This document shows positions 1 through 19,912 of a stretch of 64,000 bases of DNA, one piece after another. Position 1 is the stretch's first letter, and each line of letters begins with the position of its first letter. The position numbers and the translations under genes are program-made. The DNA comes from Brachionus manjavacas (taxonomy: Eukaryota > Rotifera > Eurotatoria > Ploima > Brachionidae). Below the pieces are notes generated by a model. The model worked only from the letters and a program-made list of their open reading frames with translations, made no database searches and was not told where the DNA came from. The stretch covers positions 2,835,501 to 2,899,500 of the forward strand of contig JAHQIY010000005.1 of assembly GCA_019054805.1 (NCBI GenBank), written 5' to 3'.

Positions 1-355
1 TGGCAATGTCATTTGTTAATTGATTGAAAGATTCGTTCAAGTCTATATCTGTCTGTTTGGTTAAACAAGTTGCTGATTCATGGCTGCTTCCGGCACTAGA
101 AGAAGTTTGATTTGTTGCTGTGCTTTGAGCTTGTATGGGCTGAGAGTTTGGCGGCGAGTTTTGCTTTGGTGCTTGGGCAGATTTAATTACTTAAAAATAA
201 ATAGAAATATTTTCTCATTTAATCTCATATTTGAACAACATTTTGCATGCTTTTTGCCAATACAACATAAAAAAGAGCTCATACCTAATCTTTGTTACAG
301 GTAGCAGCGGTGAAATTGTATATTTCTTGAAATAATTCCTGACCGAATATAAAAT
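1..355 (-). CDS. 3' part of an unrecognised gene, partial (runs off left edge)
   Basis: Two candidate exons can be read on the minus strand. Exon a (355-299) follows a TTTTAG acceptor and ends at a GTAACA donor; it reads ..FGQELFQEIYNFTAAT. Exon b (189-1) follows a TTTTTAAG acceptor and stays open to the window edge. Joining them keeps phase (T + TA = Leu). Exon b is rich in Gln, Ser, Asn and Pro and contains KQTDIDLNESFNQL. I recognise no domain. The upstream exons and the stop codon are not in view or not identified. The opposite-strand reading frame over this stretch is taken as a shadow. It could also be an unrelated low-complexity frame. Confidence 0.4.
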
Positions 356-1552
356 CTAAAACATATAAAGCAGAATTACAACATCAAACATCGATAAATT
401 TTGCCAATGTAAAGGCTCCGTACATTTACGTGCATTATTTTTAAAAAAATTTAGTGAATTTTTTTATACGTCACATTTTATTTTCAAATATTATGAAGAA
501 AATGAGTCAAAATTTAATAAAAATTAAATGTAATTTTCTTTAAAAACTAATTTTATTTTTTTAGATTAGGAAGAGTAAGGAGCAATTGAACTGGAACAAT
601 TATGGAATAATTCAGAAGAAAAATACTGTCCAATTCTATCAAACTAAACAAGATTTATTTTTATTTTTTTAGTTTCTGCTGAAGAAAAATATAAATTTAA
701 CAATTTAACAATTTCTTCTCTTAAAAACTTCACTATATTTAAATAATCTTCGAAACAAATTTATCATCATTTCTATAAAATTGATTCAGCAAAATAAATC
801 ATGATTTTTACTTTTTTCTTGTTGAGGCCAAATTTTTGGATAAAAATTTTATTTTTAAATTATCATTGAAAAAAATTAAATTAATTGAATCTCAGCAAAA
901 TATGACCTCTAGTTTTTCAATCTAACAAAAATAATCCCTTTCAAATTGACTATTAAATTATGGGGGTGTATCAAAGCATAGAATTTAAAAAAGCTTAGAA
1001 ATTATCTAACCATGAAAATACGTAGATAAAAGGAAAACGTAGAAAATCAATTAACTTAGAAAAAACATAGAATATTTTTAAACGTAAATAATCAAAAATA
1101 TGAATAATTTCTCTTTATTCTATTTTTATAATCTTTTTAAAAAAATTACTAATTTAAATTAAAATTCTTGCAAAATTCATTAAAAAAATCCTTGAATTTT
1201 TCTATTTTTCTACGTTAAATTAATTAAATTCTACGTTTTTATTTTTCTATATTTTGATTCATTCCCAAAACTATTAAAAAGATTATTTGAATTGAATAAG
1301 TAAAATGAATGATTTTGAAAGGATTAATAAAATTTTTTTGATTAAAATTGCTTTCAAAATTAATTACCAATCCATTGATGTTTAGAAAAAAGATTAAGCC
1401 TTATAATTTTGTATGTTCTTTCAAGTGTATTTTTTATTCAATTAATTTATATTTTGTTTAATTATTAATAAAAAATAGTTGTGAGTATAAAAAAATTCAA
1501 AATAAAAAAATAAATAGATAGTGATTAAATAACATTAAAAAACAAGAAGCTA
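356..1552. other. intergenic, no gene seen
   Basis: AT-rich spacer between the left-edge partial gene and the 3' end of the BRSK-type kinase. I see only A/T runs and short reiterations around 1000-1260 of a TACGTAGA/TACGTT type. No exon-like open stretch is visible. Confidence 0.5.
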
Positions 1553-10051
<8,499 letters not shown>

Positions 10052-10064
10052 TTCTGACCTAAAT

Positions 10065-13000
10065 CTGAAACAAAAATTTAAAAATTTTTTAATCTGATTA
10101 CTCAAAATCCGCAATTTAATTTAATTCCAAAATTTTTATTCAATTATTTTCGTGCTAGTGCAGCAATTGAAGCTTTAAAGCTCCAAATCTAATAAGGATA
10201 CTCTAGCAAAAATCTCAATAGTCAATAATCAATTTTTTTGAAAATGAGCTGAACTTTAGGGCATAAATAAATTCTTATTAAAAAAAAAATAAAATTTTTA
10301 TTTACCTTTTTAGTCGATTAATTAAATTTTTTTCTATTTGTTAATTCATAAGCTCCAATTGTACGTACTAAACAGTATTGTCCAATTTAATTCAAATTAA
10401 ACTAAATATTACTCTATTATCTAAAGAAATACAAAGAAGGATATTTGTTTAGTTATTAAATGATGCCAAATGGGAGTCGATCTCGAGCACGAATGCCGAA
10501 CCATTAATTTGAATAAATTGTCAAGAAATTACAGAAAATAGAACTAGCTAGAAATAGAAAATTTTACAGAATTGAAATATGATTTCAAATTTTGCTGCAA
10601 CCAAAAAAAGAAACAAAAAATCGATAAATTCTAATTCATCGTTCATTTTCTTTGATCAATAAGGGATGAAAATAAATTATTATAATCCCGGGTACACACA
10701 CATATTTGCGCACACACACACACTTTTGTTTGGAACACATTTGCTCAAAACAAATCAATACCGAATTGAGTGTCCATTAATGGGAAAAGTGGCAAGAATT
10801 TCATGATTTCTTTTCGCAGCTAGATGGCTGAACAAAATACAACACAAAAAAATAAAAAAATTTGTGTACAACAAAAAAAAGCACAAGAACAAAAAGCTTG
10901 AATTTGAAATTTCTATTTGCATGACTTGGAACTATTATTTGAAATCCAACTATAAAAATGCAGCTACACTAATACTGCTCGATCTTTATGCATTTCTCTC
11001 TCTCTTTTCTAAAATTTGCAACAAATAGAACATAAAAATAATACTAATTCAAATCTTCTTCTTGTTTATTCTTCTAATATGTTCTATTATAATAATTTAT
11101 AGTTTGTGCTCGGATCTGACTGATTTTGTGCCTAGCTTCGCATCGTTTAGCTCGAGCGATTAAACCAGATAGATAAGATAAGATATGATTAATTATTCGA
11201 TCGACTGGCAAAATTTCAGCCTTCTTTAGATCAGCGTTACATTTATTGTCTCAGACGCATGTATTACACAAAATCAAACAACTTGTCTATCGTCTTGTTA
11301 AGACTGTCGAAGCTGCATCAACAGTTTCTAATTGACTTGCACGCGTTTAACAAATCGCCCCATGCGTTTGCTATTGCCACAGTCAGACACATTCAAAACA
11401 CTTCACAAAGCATGCATTAATCTCTCTCGCTAGAACCACTGTTCCACTGTTTCCTGCAGTTCCCTAAAATTCAAATGAAAAAAATAGAATTCCTGTCTGC
11501 TTGAGACATTTTATTAAGTCTTTCAACCTACATCAGTTCTTGATTTTGTCATTAATTTGAAGCTAAAAATAGTGTTGTAATTGTTCAAATGAAAAGTGCT
11601 GAAAACTAGTTGCAGATTTTTCAATTTGTCCTAAATTTCGAATGCAACTTGGATTGCTTGTTGGAGTTTTTGTTGTTGGCTCTAGTCTTCACTTAAAACT
11701 CTCTGTTGAACAAACACAAAATTGAACTTTTCGGGAAGGTACTAAATTTTGACTATAAGAAGAAAAACTTGTTTTTGAGCCAATTTAATCTTAGCTTAAA
11801 TTTGGCCGCATCACAAAATTTTTTCAGCTAAACTAAAGTTAACTCTAGAGGGTGTTTGAGAATTTTGTTAATTTTAAAAACAGCGCTGATTGAGTCAATC
11901 GTCAGTCATTGAGAAAATATTTCTTTAAACAAACAGCTTGAAAATAAGGCAATGAATTCGAGGATTTCACAGCCTTAACATAAACCATGCTCTGGCTCAA
12001 GATTTATTGATAAAATCTTATTGAAATTTTTTTTCTTCTCAATAAGCATGTTATCAATCTAGGAGCTGTAATTGAAAAATGATGCTGCAAGCTAACCAAA
12101 ATTTACAGAATTTTTTAGCAAATATCTTGCTCAAATTAAACGCCTGATCATAATGATTAAATTGCAGAGTCAAAAATAAATTTAATTACATACATTTTTG
12201 GTCTAATAACTAAAATTAAATCAGAACTTAGCAAATTGGAAATATGTAATTTTAGAATAGGAAAAATTCTCATTTTTGATCTCAAAGTGCTAGAAAATGC
12301 CAAATGTTCAGTACCTTGGTAATTTTTTTTTAATATCTATTCAAATATTTTTGTTTGTGCTCTTAATTTTTTAATCTAAACTTAAATAGTCTAAAAACTG
12401 ATGAGATACTTTGCATGACCATCAATTAGTGTTTTTCGGAACGAATTAGGAACGTGTCGATACCACATAATTGATGCCTTACAAATATTAGTTAAAATTT
12501 TGCTTTTAATTATTTATTTGGTCGATTCATCAATAAAAAATTTCTAGACGTTTTTAGCCCAAAATTTTCTTTTTTTGTTCAGATTAGTAATTTGGAGTTT
12601 TTAATAGTTTCTATAAAATTGACCGAGAATAGAAAAAAAATGCATAAGAGAAAATAAATTTTTTTTTAATCAAAAAAAATTAAATTTTGATCAATTTTAG
12701 TAATCTTGCTTGCGAAGTTGGAAACACGTTTCAATAAATTCCTCTAATGTATCTGTTTTTAGAGCCTATAGAACTTTTGTTTTTGCAGTTTTGTTGAGGA
12801 AAATTGCTCACTGCACATGACTAAAACAATCATGTTTGTGAATCGCTAATGACTCAAGTCTTTAAAAGAAAATTTTCTATAAAATATGAAATAATACTGA
12901 AAACAACTTTTAGCAAACTTTTAAGAAACAATTACCACATAATAAAAACCGAATACAAATCTAATCGCTTTTGTTGTTCAGCCAACATAATATCTTGAAA

Positions 13001-15603
13001 AATTAAGAATAGATAAACTATATAAAAATGCAATCTAAATGACTGCCTTTTTCATTAAATTTTAAAAATCAGTAATAAAATTGTTTATTTAGTTGAAAAA
13101 TTTTAAAAATCTGTTGCGTCACAAAATAATTCCAGACATCTTTCCTTATGACTTATTGCATAAAAATCTTTGAATTTTTTTTTGAGAAATGCGGGAATTA
13201 CATGCTTTTTGATGCATACTAAAATTATGATTAAAGTAAATATTTGAGTTATCACTAGATATTCTCTCATACATCTTAAATTATAGATTTTTATTTTAAA
13301 AATAATGATCAGAAATCTTTAGAATTTAACTATTTCCTAGGGGTCTTTGCATTCATAGACTTGGATTATTAAAAAAGAAGATACACTCCTAAGCATTTAA
13401 TAGAAAATTTGATTAATTTTGAATTTCTTGTCAAAAAAAACAGTATTTTAATTATCTCCTGCCTTTGAGGTCTGATAGCTAACAAAACCTGATGTAAAAG
13501 CATTCAACTTAAAATTGTTATAAAACATAATGTTTAAAAGAACAAAACGAAATAGATCTCGTTTTTGTTCTTGTTTCTTACCAATTTACTTAAATTAATT
13601 GATTAAATAAAAAAGATTAAATTTCGCATTTTTAAAAATAAAACCGCATAAATCTAAATTCTTATCCCGCTTTTTTGGTTTTTTATTTTCGACTATATGA
13701 TCTTAAAAGGCAGCAGCCCTGATTAAATAACCTTCATAACTAGATACAATACTTAAATCAGAATTAAATATTTATGCCTCATATTGGTTCATCAGCTCTT
13801 CTATTTTCACTTTTTGTTTATCTATAAAGCTCTAAAAGCACTCTACAATAATTAATGATATGTAGTTCGGCTTAAATCATTACTGGTACCTGTTGCTCCT
13901 AATGAATTGAGGGGTAAATTTTTAATTTTTAATTTTTATAGTTAAAAATAGCATGATTTTCAGATTGAAAAAAATTCTGTTTAAAAATAACCTTAGATTA
14001 ATTATTTAAAACTGGGATTTGTTTTCAAGTTAAATTTTTTTCAAATTTTAAATTTTAATCAGCCTTTATTTACTTAAAGAATAAATAATCGCCGTTAAAT
14101 AAAGTAAGAACAATAATTTAAAAGATTAGTTGTCAATTCATAGTGTAAATTTTCTTTTCAAATACGTCATTTAGAATTTTAAATTACATAAATGAATTTG
14201 CAACAGTTTAAGAATAAATCTAATTTAGCATTCAATTTGTTTAATAATAATGATTGCTCAGCTTTCTTTAATTTTAACAAGATCATTTCCTTAAGTTAGC
14301 AAATTTTTGTTTCCTCTTAGAAAAATTACTTCCAAATCAAATTTTGAATCAAAACAAATGAAAAAAATTTGTTCTCAAAATAAAATATTGCCTTAAACTT
14401 AATGTTAAAATAATTTCAACTTAATAAAAGACATTGAAAATTCTTAAAAAAAAATCAATAAATGCCACATAGTCATGATAAGCTCGTTAAAGAAAAAATC
14501 TCAGACCACATTTACTAAATGGACTTGATATTAATTATTAAAAAAACAAATAGAAATATTTATTTATTCTTATTGAGAATCAAAAGCAGTCTTCATTAAA
14601 ATTAAATCATGAGATCCATTACTAATCTAGCAAAGTAATGCGACACCACGTATTAAAGATACCAAAATTATGTAAACTAAGTAAAACGAAACTTGCATTT
14701 AGAGCTATTTTATAATTTAAAATCCTATCTGTTTAGACATGTTTTTGTACCAGTTTAGTTAAGCCTAATAAATCAAATCAAATTAACATGTTTTTCTTGT
14801 TAAGGAACTAAAGAAATTAAACTTATTTTAGATGCTTGTTTTATTTAATATTTATTAATCTGCTTTTAAGTTTTTTTTTGTTGGAAAATTTCTTCAAGGC
14901 TTCCTCTAAGGTTTCGCAGTATCGATTGATATAAATAAAGAAAAAAATTATGCCTTAGAGAAATGATTTATTTTGTTTATCACTTTTTAATTCTTGAAAG
15001 CCATTTTTGTAGTCCTAAAATCTATCGAGTAAAAGACCCAATAGCTTGATTAATATTTGCTTAATAATAAATAATAGACTTTGAAAGTCTATTGAAATAA
15101 ATAAAAAATAAGATTTGGCCACACTGATGATCTGGGGAAATTAATACTTAAACAAATTCTAAACATAATCTATAAAACAAATGAATTAAATTTTTAGAAG
15201 ATTTTTTGCATTCTGAGTTAAAATTTAAAAGAGAAAACTTATAAATTGAAAAATCAATTATATACAGACCAAAATCAAAAGTGTTTGATAAATAGTTTTA
15301 TTTAAGAAATTTAATATGTGAATTCTCTAGTTGAAAAATTTTAAACAAATTAAGGACCATTAATTTTTGATAAGTGAATAAATATTAAATTTTTGTAAAT
15401 ATTTTAGATTATCTTTTAGACAAAAAATATTATTGAATTTAAAAAATCGATAAAACGACCTTAAACTCGAGCTTTATTGATTTTAATGTTTGTTTCCATG
15501 ACAACGCTAAAAAAATTTTAGCCAGCAAATAATTTGAAATCATCACAAATATTTGAAATTATGAATAGCCAGAACATTTTTTAGAGCATAAATACCAAAT
15601 AGA
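10065..15603. other. 5.5-kb region without recognised gene; BRSK 5' flank
   Basis: The upstream side of BRSK; the acceptor at 10065-10067 implies at least one 5'-UTR exon here. Between about 10680 and 11480 the base composition is less AT-biased than the surroundings and includes a CA-dinucleotide microsatellite (about 10690-10725), a plausible place for the BRSK promoter and first exon, but no core promoter motif can be assigned. From 11500 to 15600 I see only AT-rich sequence without exon-like stretches. Confidence 0.4.
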
Positions 15604-16530
15604 ATGAATGAAATAAGTTTTAAAGAATTATCGTTAATTAATAAATCCTTGAGTGCAAGCAAAACAAACCTAAGCTCAAAATCGGAGTTTATGATAAAAA
15701 CAAAAATAAACGATTCCAAAGTGAAAACATCAAAATCTAATGAGAACAGGGTGCCATTCTATCCTCCAGGCGTAAGCGTTTCACATAAATCTCTTAAAAA
15801 ATCGATCCACGACAACAATCTAGTTCCGTATGAAAATGAAAAGGCTACCTTGTATAGCACATGGACTCCATTAAGTGATGAAAAATCGAACCAGAAACTT
15901 TTTGAAGAAAGAAAACAGTTGTTTCTGAAATGGTTCGAAACTTGGAACGATGGCCAAAGACGCCAAGCTATTGAGGAAATGCTAATGGCATGCAAACCTA
16001 AGCAGTTGTTTGCCACCCGAGAAGCATTGGACAAAATATCTCCAGTGTATCACATTGACTTTACACGGATTTTACCAAGAGTGATTTGTTTATACATTTT
16101 CTCTTTTTTGGATCCTAGAAGCTTATCTAGATGTGCACAGGTTTGCTGGTATTGGAAAATGCTAGCGGAAAGTGATCAACTCTGGATGCCTAAGTGTCTG
16201 AGGTTCGGCTGGAATTTGAACTATATTCCGAATTCGTTTGAGAGTGGCATATGGAAGCAATTTTATATAGAAAATATAAAAGCACTTCAGTATGTTCCTG
16301 TAAAAAAACCGTCTAGTCCAACAAGTATGGAAAGAAGTGAAATTAACCTAGAGGACTTGACTTACGGCAAATTTGGCTTCAATAAATTCATAAAAAATGC
16401 CGTGGCTAATTCAAAGAGACCCATTAAACCTTCTGCTCTTAAAAATCCGCCTTGGAAAGCCAACAATTCAAATCCAAATCATTTTTATCGATTCAATTAT
16501 TTGGATGAAGAAGAAAAAAAAAAAAAGTAA
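15604..16530 (+). CDS. FBXO16: F-box protein, FBXO16-like (main exon)
   Basis: F-box protein, presumed substrate adaptor of an SCF ubiquitin ligase. The reading frame of 308 codons carries the FBXO16 signature STWTPL (85-90) followed by LFEERKQLFLKWFETWND, then the F-box (about 153-200): LPRVICLYIFSFLDPRSL, SRCAQVCWYWKMLAESDQLW and MPKCLRFGW. Further on it has the family's FESGIWKQFYIE and a C-terminal RFNYLD. In vertebrate FBXO16 the protein continues after RFNYLD; here the frame meets a poly-A run (EEEKKKK) and a stop that overlaps a GTAAAT donor at 16527, so the true transcript probably splices on. Candidate downstream exons are given separately; joining them in phase would need a different length of the A-run or another donor. 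An inverted-repeat element begins 65 nt downstream. Confidence 0.88.
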   Translation: MNEISFKELSLINKSLSASKTNLSSKSEFMIKTKINDSKVKTSKSNENRVPFYPPGVSVSHKSLKKSIHDNNLVPYENEKATLYSTWTPLSDEKSNQKLFEERKQLFLKWFETWNDGQRRQAIEEMLMACKPKQLFATREALDKISPVYHIDFTRILPRVICLYIFSFLDPRSLSRCAQVCWYWKMLAESDQLWMPKCLRFGWNLNYIPNSFESGIWKQFYIENIKALQYVPVKKPSSPTSMERSEINLEDLTYGKFGFNKFIKNAVANSKRPIKPSALKNPPWKANNSNPNHFYRFNYLDEEEKKKK

Positions 16531-16795
16531 ATTTTTATTACTTTTTTAATTTTATTTTTATTTAAAAAACCAATCGGTTTAATGTGTTTGAATTACAGAA
16601 TGTATCCACGGTTGAAATAACATTTAAAAAGTGCGATGTTTCTAATATTTTTTTCAGTTTCAAAAAAAATAATTTTAAGTTATAATTGCAAGCATTTTCA
16701 TATTTAAAATTAAACTCTTTAGTGAAATAGAATGAATTTGATTTTTAGTTGGAAATTTGAAAAAAATTAAATTGAAAATTATTTTTTTAACTTTT

Positions 16796-16850
16796 AAATA
16801 ATTTATTTATTTATTTGTTTATCTGTACCGAGCTTATGCTCCTTCAGAAT
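16796..16850 (-). repeat. LINE 3'-tail fragment
   Basis: On the minus strand this reads GGAGCATAAGCTCGGTACAG followed by (AAAT)n-type tail units, as CR1/L2-class LINE 3' ends do. The same core occurs again at about 53785-53822, identical over more than 30 bases, so it is a dispersed repeat. Confidence 0.55.
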
Positions 16851-16920
16851 AAAAATTTTTGAAAAAAAAAATTAAAAAGAAAAAAAAAGATAAATAATTC
16901 ATTTAGATTAAAATTTATTT

Positions 16921-17541
16921 GGTTTTGTGAACTATTAGTTCACCCATTTTTTTTGTTCACGTTAAGGTGAACCAAAATAGAACTAGGTGAACAATCCCGA
17001 ATACCCAAATACGTTCTCTACTTAAATCTTTGCCTACTGCCTAAAAGATAATTTAATAAGGTTTAAAGTGATATGTAGATTATTTAATTGTAACTGATAG
17101 TTCTAAAATTATGACAAAAAAACTAGGAGATTAAGAATTTTAAAAATGTCAAAAAATGATCCTTTTTAGGTTTTATTCGGATTACTTTTTAATGAATAAA
17201 GGTATCCAAAAAAAATTTTGTGCGTCATGAGAAAATTTACCGTTCTTAATAAAAATTTTTATTCCAATTTATGCATCGGATATATAAAGAACAACATCAT
17301 GTAGAAATTTTTTTAAAAAAAATTAAAGATAATTAAAATTAATTTTTCACTCTTCAAGTGTTTGACATTGGGAAACAAAGATTCATCTATTTCGCAAAAT
17401 TTTTCTACTCTGCCCAACTTTGTATTATTTTTAAAAAAATTTTTTTTCTATCTTATTTTTTAATATTTCAATAGCTTTATTCTAAATAGATGAAAAATTT
17501 CAAAATAGGTGAACAACTTTAGAACTAATAGTTCATAAACC
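16921..17541. mobile_element. MITE-like element with GAACTATTAGTTC ends
   Basis: The left end GGTTTTGTGAACTATTAGTT and the right end (17522-17541) are reverse complements over about 20 bases, with related GGTGAAC motifs just inside both ends. The 620-bp interior has no open frame of note. It lies within the larger element at 16595-17864, implying nested insertion. Confidence 0.55.
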
Positions 17542-17899
17542 TGAGAACAAGAATTGTTCGAGTATCAGGTGAACCACAGTTAACCTAACCGGCTAGACCT
17601 GAAAAATTTTGTTTTTTCTTTTTAGACTTTCGTTTGATGCATTTTAACAAAAACTCATTTAATAAAAAAGAAAAACAGAGCGTAGATAGTTTCTACAAAA
17701 ATTATCTTAAGGATCATCATATCACAAGTCTTAAGTCAAAATTTATAAAAAAAAAGTTTTACACGCTTGCAAAATTAACTTAAAATTATTTTTTTTTGAA
17801 ACTGAAAAAAATATTAGAAACATCGCACTTTTTCAATGTTATTTCAACATTGGATACATTTTGTTATTCTGTGATACATTTTGTTATTGAATATTTCAG

Positions 17900-18902
17900 A
17901 AACTGGATTTGAGTGATACTCTGAATTCATCAGGTGATAAGGTGCGCGAGGTAAAAACTACAACACTAGATGGATTTGACTTTTTCTACCACAAATTATT
18001 ATTTGTAAATATGAAAACCAGCAGGAAAGCCATTTTTTTTAGCGAGGACCAAAAAAATAATTTTTTTGACTACTCCTTTTTAAAGATAAGCCTTAAAATT
18101 ATATTTTCATAACAAATTAGTGAAAAAAAAAAATTTAAATTTTTTTAAAAAAATTTACTCTTTGATCTTTGATTTATGGATTTAAAAGCAAAAAATTAGA
18201 AAAATTGAGTTCAAAATGTTTTCAATAATGCAACAAATTCATGCTTTTGTTAATTTTTTACTTTTAATTTCATAAATTTTGACCAAAAAGTCTCAATTTC
18301 AATAAAAAATTGAGAATTTTTAATTTTAATTGAATTCAAATAAAATTTTTTCGTTTTGGTTCAATTTTAATGGTTTAAATATATTTATTAAATAAATGAA
18401 TAAACCAATTTGAAGCTTAGTAAAAGACTTACAGAAAAATAGTTTATTGAATTTTGTCAATTTTAAAAATTTACAATGACTTGCTTTTTTATAAAATCAC
18501 AAAATATAATTTCAAATAAATTGAAGTTTTATATTTTTATCGAATTCTTTGAAATTAATATTTAGAATTTTGATAATTGTCGAATATTAAGACCTTTAAA
18601 TTATTAAGTAAGGAAAAAAGAAAAACTTTTTCAACTAGATATTAATAATTGATCATTTTTATTTCAGAGAAGGATCCAGGCAATCAACATCAAATTTAAA
18701 AAGTAAAAAAACCGATACTAGTGTCAACCAAAGCAAACTTGAGCATACTGTTTTACACAAAAGTATTGAAAATTTGATATCAGTAAAAAAAATTTCTTTT
18801 GTTTTTAAATTTATTAAATTTAATTATTTTTTAAAGCAAGGTCAGCACTTGATAGACCAGTTAAATCAGTCATCTAGTTTCAATGAAATCGAAGTAAGTT
18901 GA
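17900..18902 (+). CDS. candidate 3' exons of the FBXO16-like gene
   Basis: Three exon-like blocks with splice motifs follow the inverted-repeat element. 17900-17950 (after ATTTCAG, before GTAAAA) reads LDLSDTLNSSGDKVRE. About 18668-18782 reads EGSRQSTSNLKSKKTDTSVN and onward to ENLIS, ending at a GTAAAA donor. 18837-18902 reads QGQHLIDQLNQSSSFNEIEV then Ser and a stop. The last two join in phase. Phase from the main exon does not fit without changing the A-run length, and the first-to-second join fits only with alternative sites. Composition (Ser, Lys, Asn, Gln) suits the disordered C-terminus of FBXO16. No other gene is evident here. Confidence 0.4.
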
Positions 18903-19912
18903 TAAAAAAATACTAGAAATTGTGGAAAATCTTACTACTAAGTTTCTTAAAACTAATAATCTTGTACAATACTTGTATATTCATTAGATTTGATCCAAAA
19001 TTTGTCTGAAATTGACTTCAAAACTAAAAAGTCTATTTATCTAACTATAATTAGCTAACTTATCTAAGAATTCGGTTTACTATAAAATTCAGTTTTGTTT
19101 ATAGAATTTAAAGGATAAATCAATCAACACCCAATTAATTTGATGCATTATATAACAAAAAATAATTAGAAATAAAACAATAATTAAAAAATTCTGTTTT
19201 TGAAAAGAATCGTGAAATTGTTAAATGAATAGACAAATTTATCTAATGAATTTCAGATCGAAATGATTTGGTTTAAAAGTTTTTTTTTATTAAAATCGCT
19301 CATAATAAACAACCAATTAATTGGGTGAAGCGCGCTTCCACAGTTACTAGAATTTTGCTCAAAAAATTAGCTTTTTAATTTTATCTTTACAAGGCAAACA
19401 AGCAAGAAGCAAATGAATACGAAGAAAATTGAATCAAAATAGAAATCATACTCAAATAATATCAATCCAGCCTTTTCCAAAGTTGTTTTAAAAATCACAC
19501 ATTAATATCTTATTTTTTTATCTAATAAAAATTGATAATCGAATTTGTAAAATTTCTAGATACTCATTAGTAATATTCATTAGAGAACCCCGATTCGAAT
19601 GAATCCTAGATATGCGTCTCAGAAGCTTTTAATTAATCGAAATTATGCCTGTGTTTGGCATATAAAATAGGCTTTCATAACATTACAACTTGAATTTTGC
19701 CAAGACTGACTTATTTTCCAATTTTTATACAATAAGTGAAAAATTCAATTCTTAAGAAATATCAGTTTACATTCAACCTTGCTTATCTAAAAAAATTACA
19801 CTAGTCTTTTGAAATATATTTTAAATGTTTGAAAATTTTTTATTATGCTTAGATAAGCGTAAAATTTTTTCACAGAATTTAAAATTTTGGTTCGTATAGC
19901 AATTTTGTTGAA
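18903..19912. other. intergenic spacer
   Basis: AT-rich spacer upstream of the carbonic anhydrase signal-peptide exon. No feature recognised. Confidence 0.45.

Larger units (their letters stand above)
16595..17864. mobile_element. 1.27-kb element with 100-bp terminal inverted repeats
   Basis: The arms 16595-16694 and 17765-17864 are nearly perfect reverse complements. Both start ACA-AATGTATCC-type and contain AAAGTGCGATGTTTCTAATA, a stretch of about 20 identical bases. No transposase frame is visible between them, so it looks like a non-autonomous DNA transposon or foldback element. It contains a LINE 3'-tail fragment (16796-16850) and a second inverted-repeat element (16921-17541). It separates the main FBXO16 exon from the candidate exons downstream. 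Just outside the right arm, a 19-bp unit of the GATACATTTTGTTATT type is present twice (17853-17890). Confidence 0.8.

Noticed and set aside
80-304. Plus-strand 74-codon frame
   Set aside because: Overlaps two better-supported minus-strand exons with splice motifs; no family features.
10690-10725. CA-rich repeat considered as regulatory
   Set aside because: A plain dinucleotide microsatellite; nothing links it to BRSK transcription.
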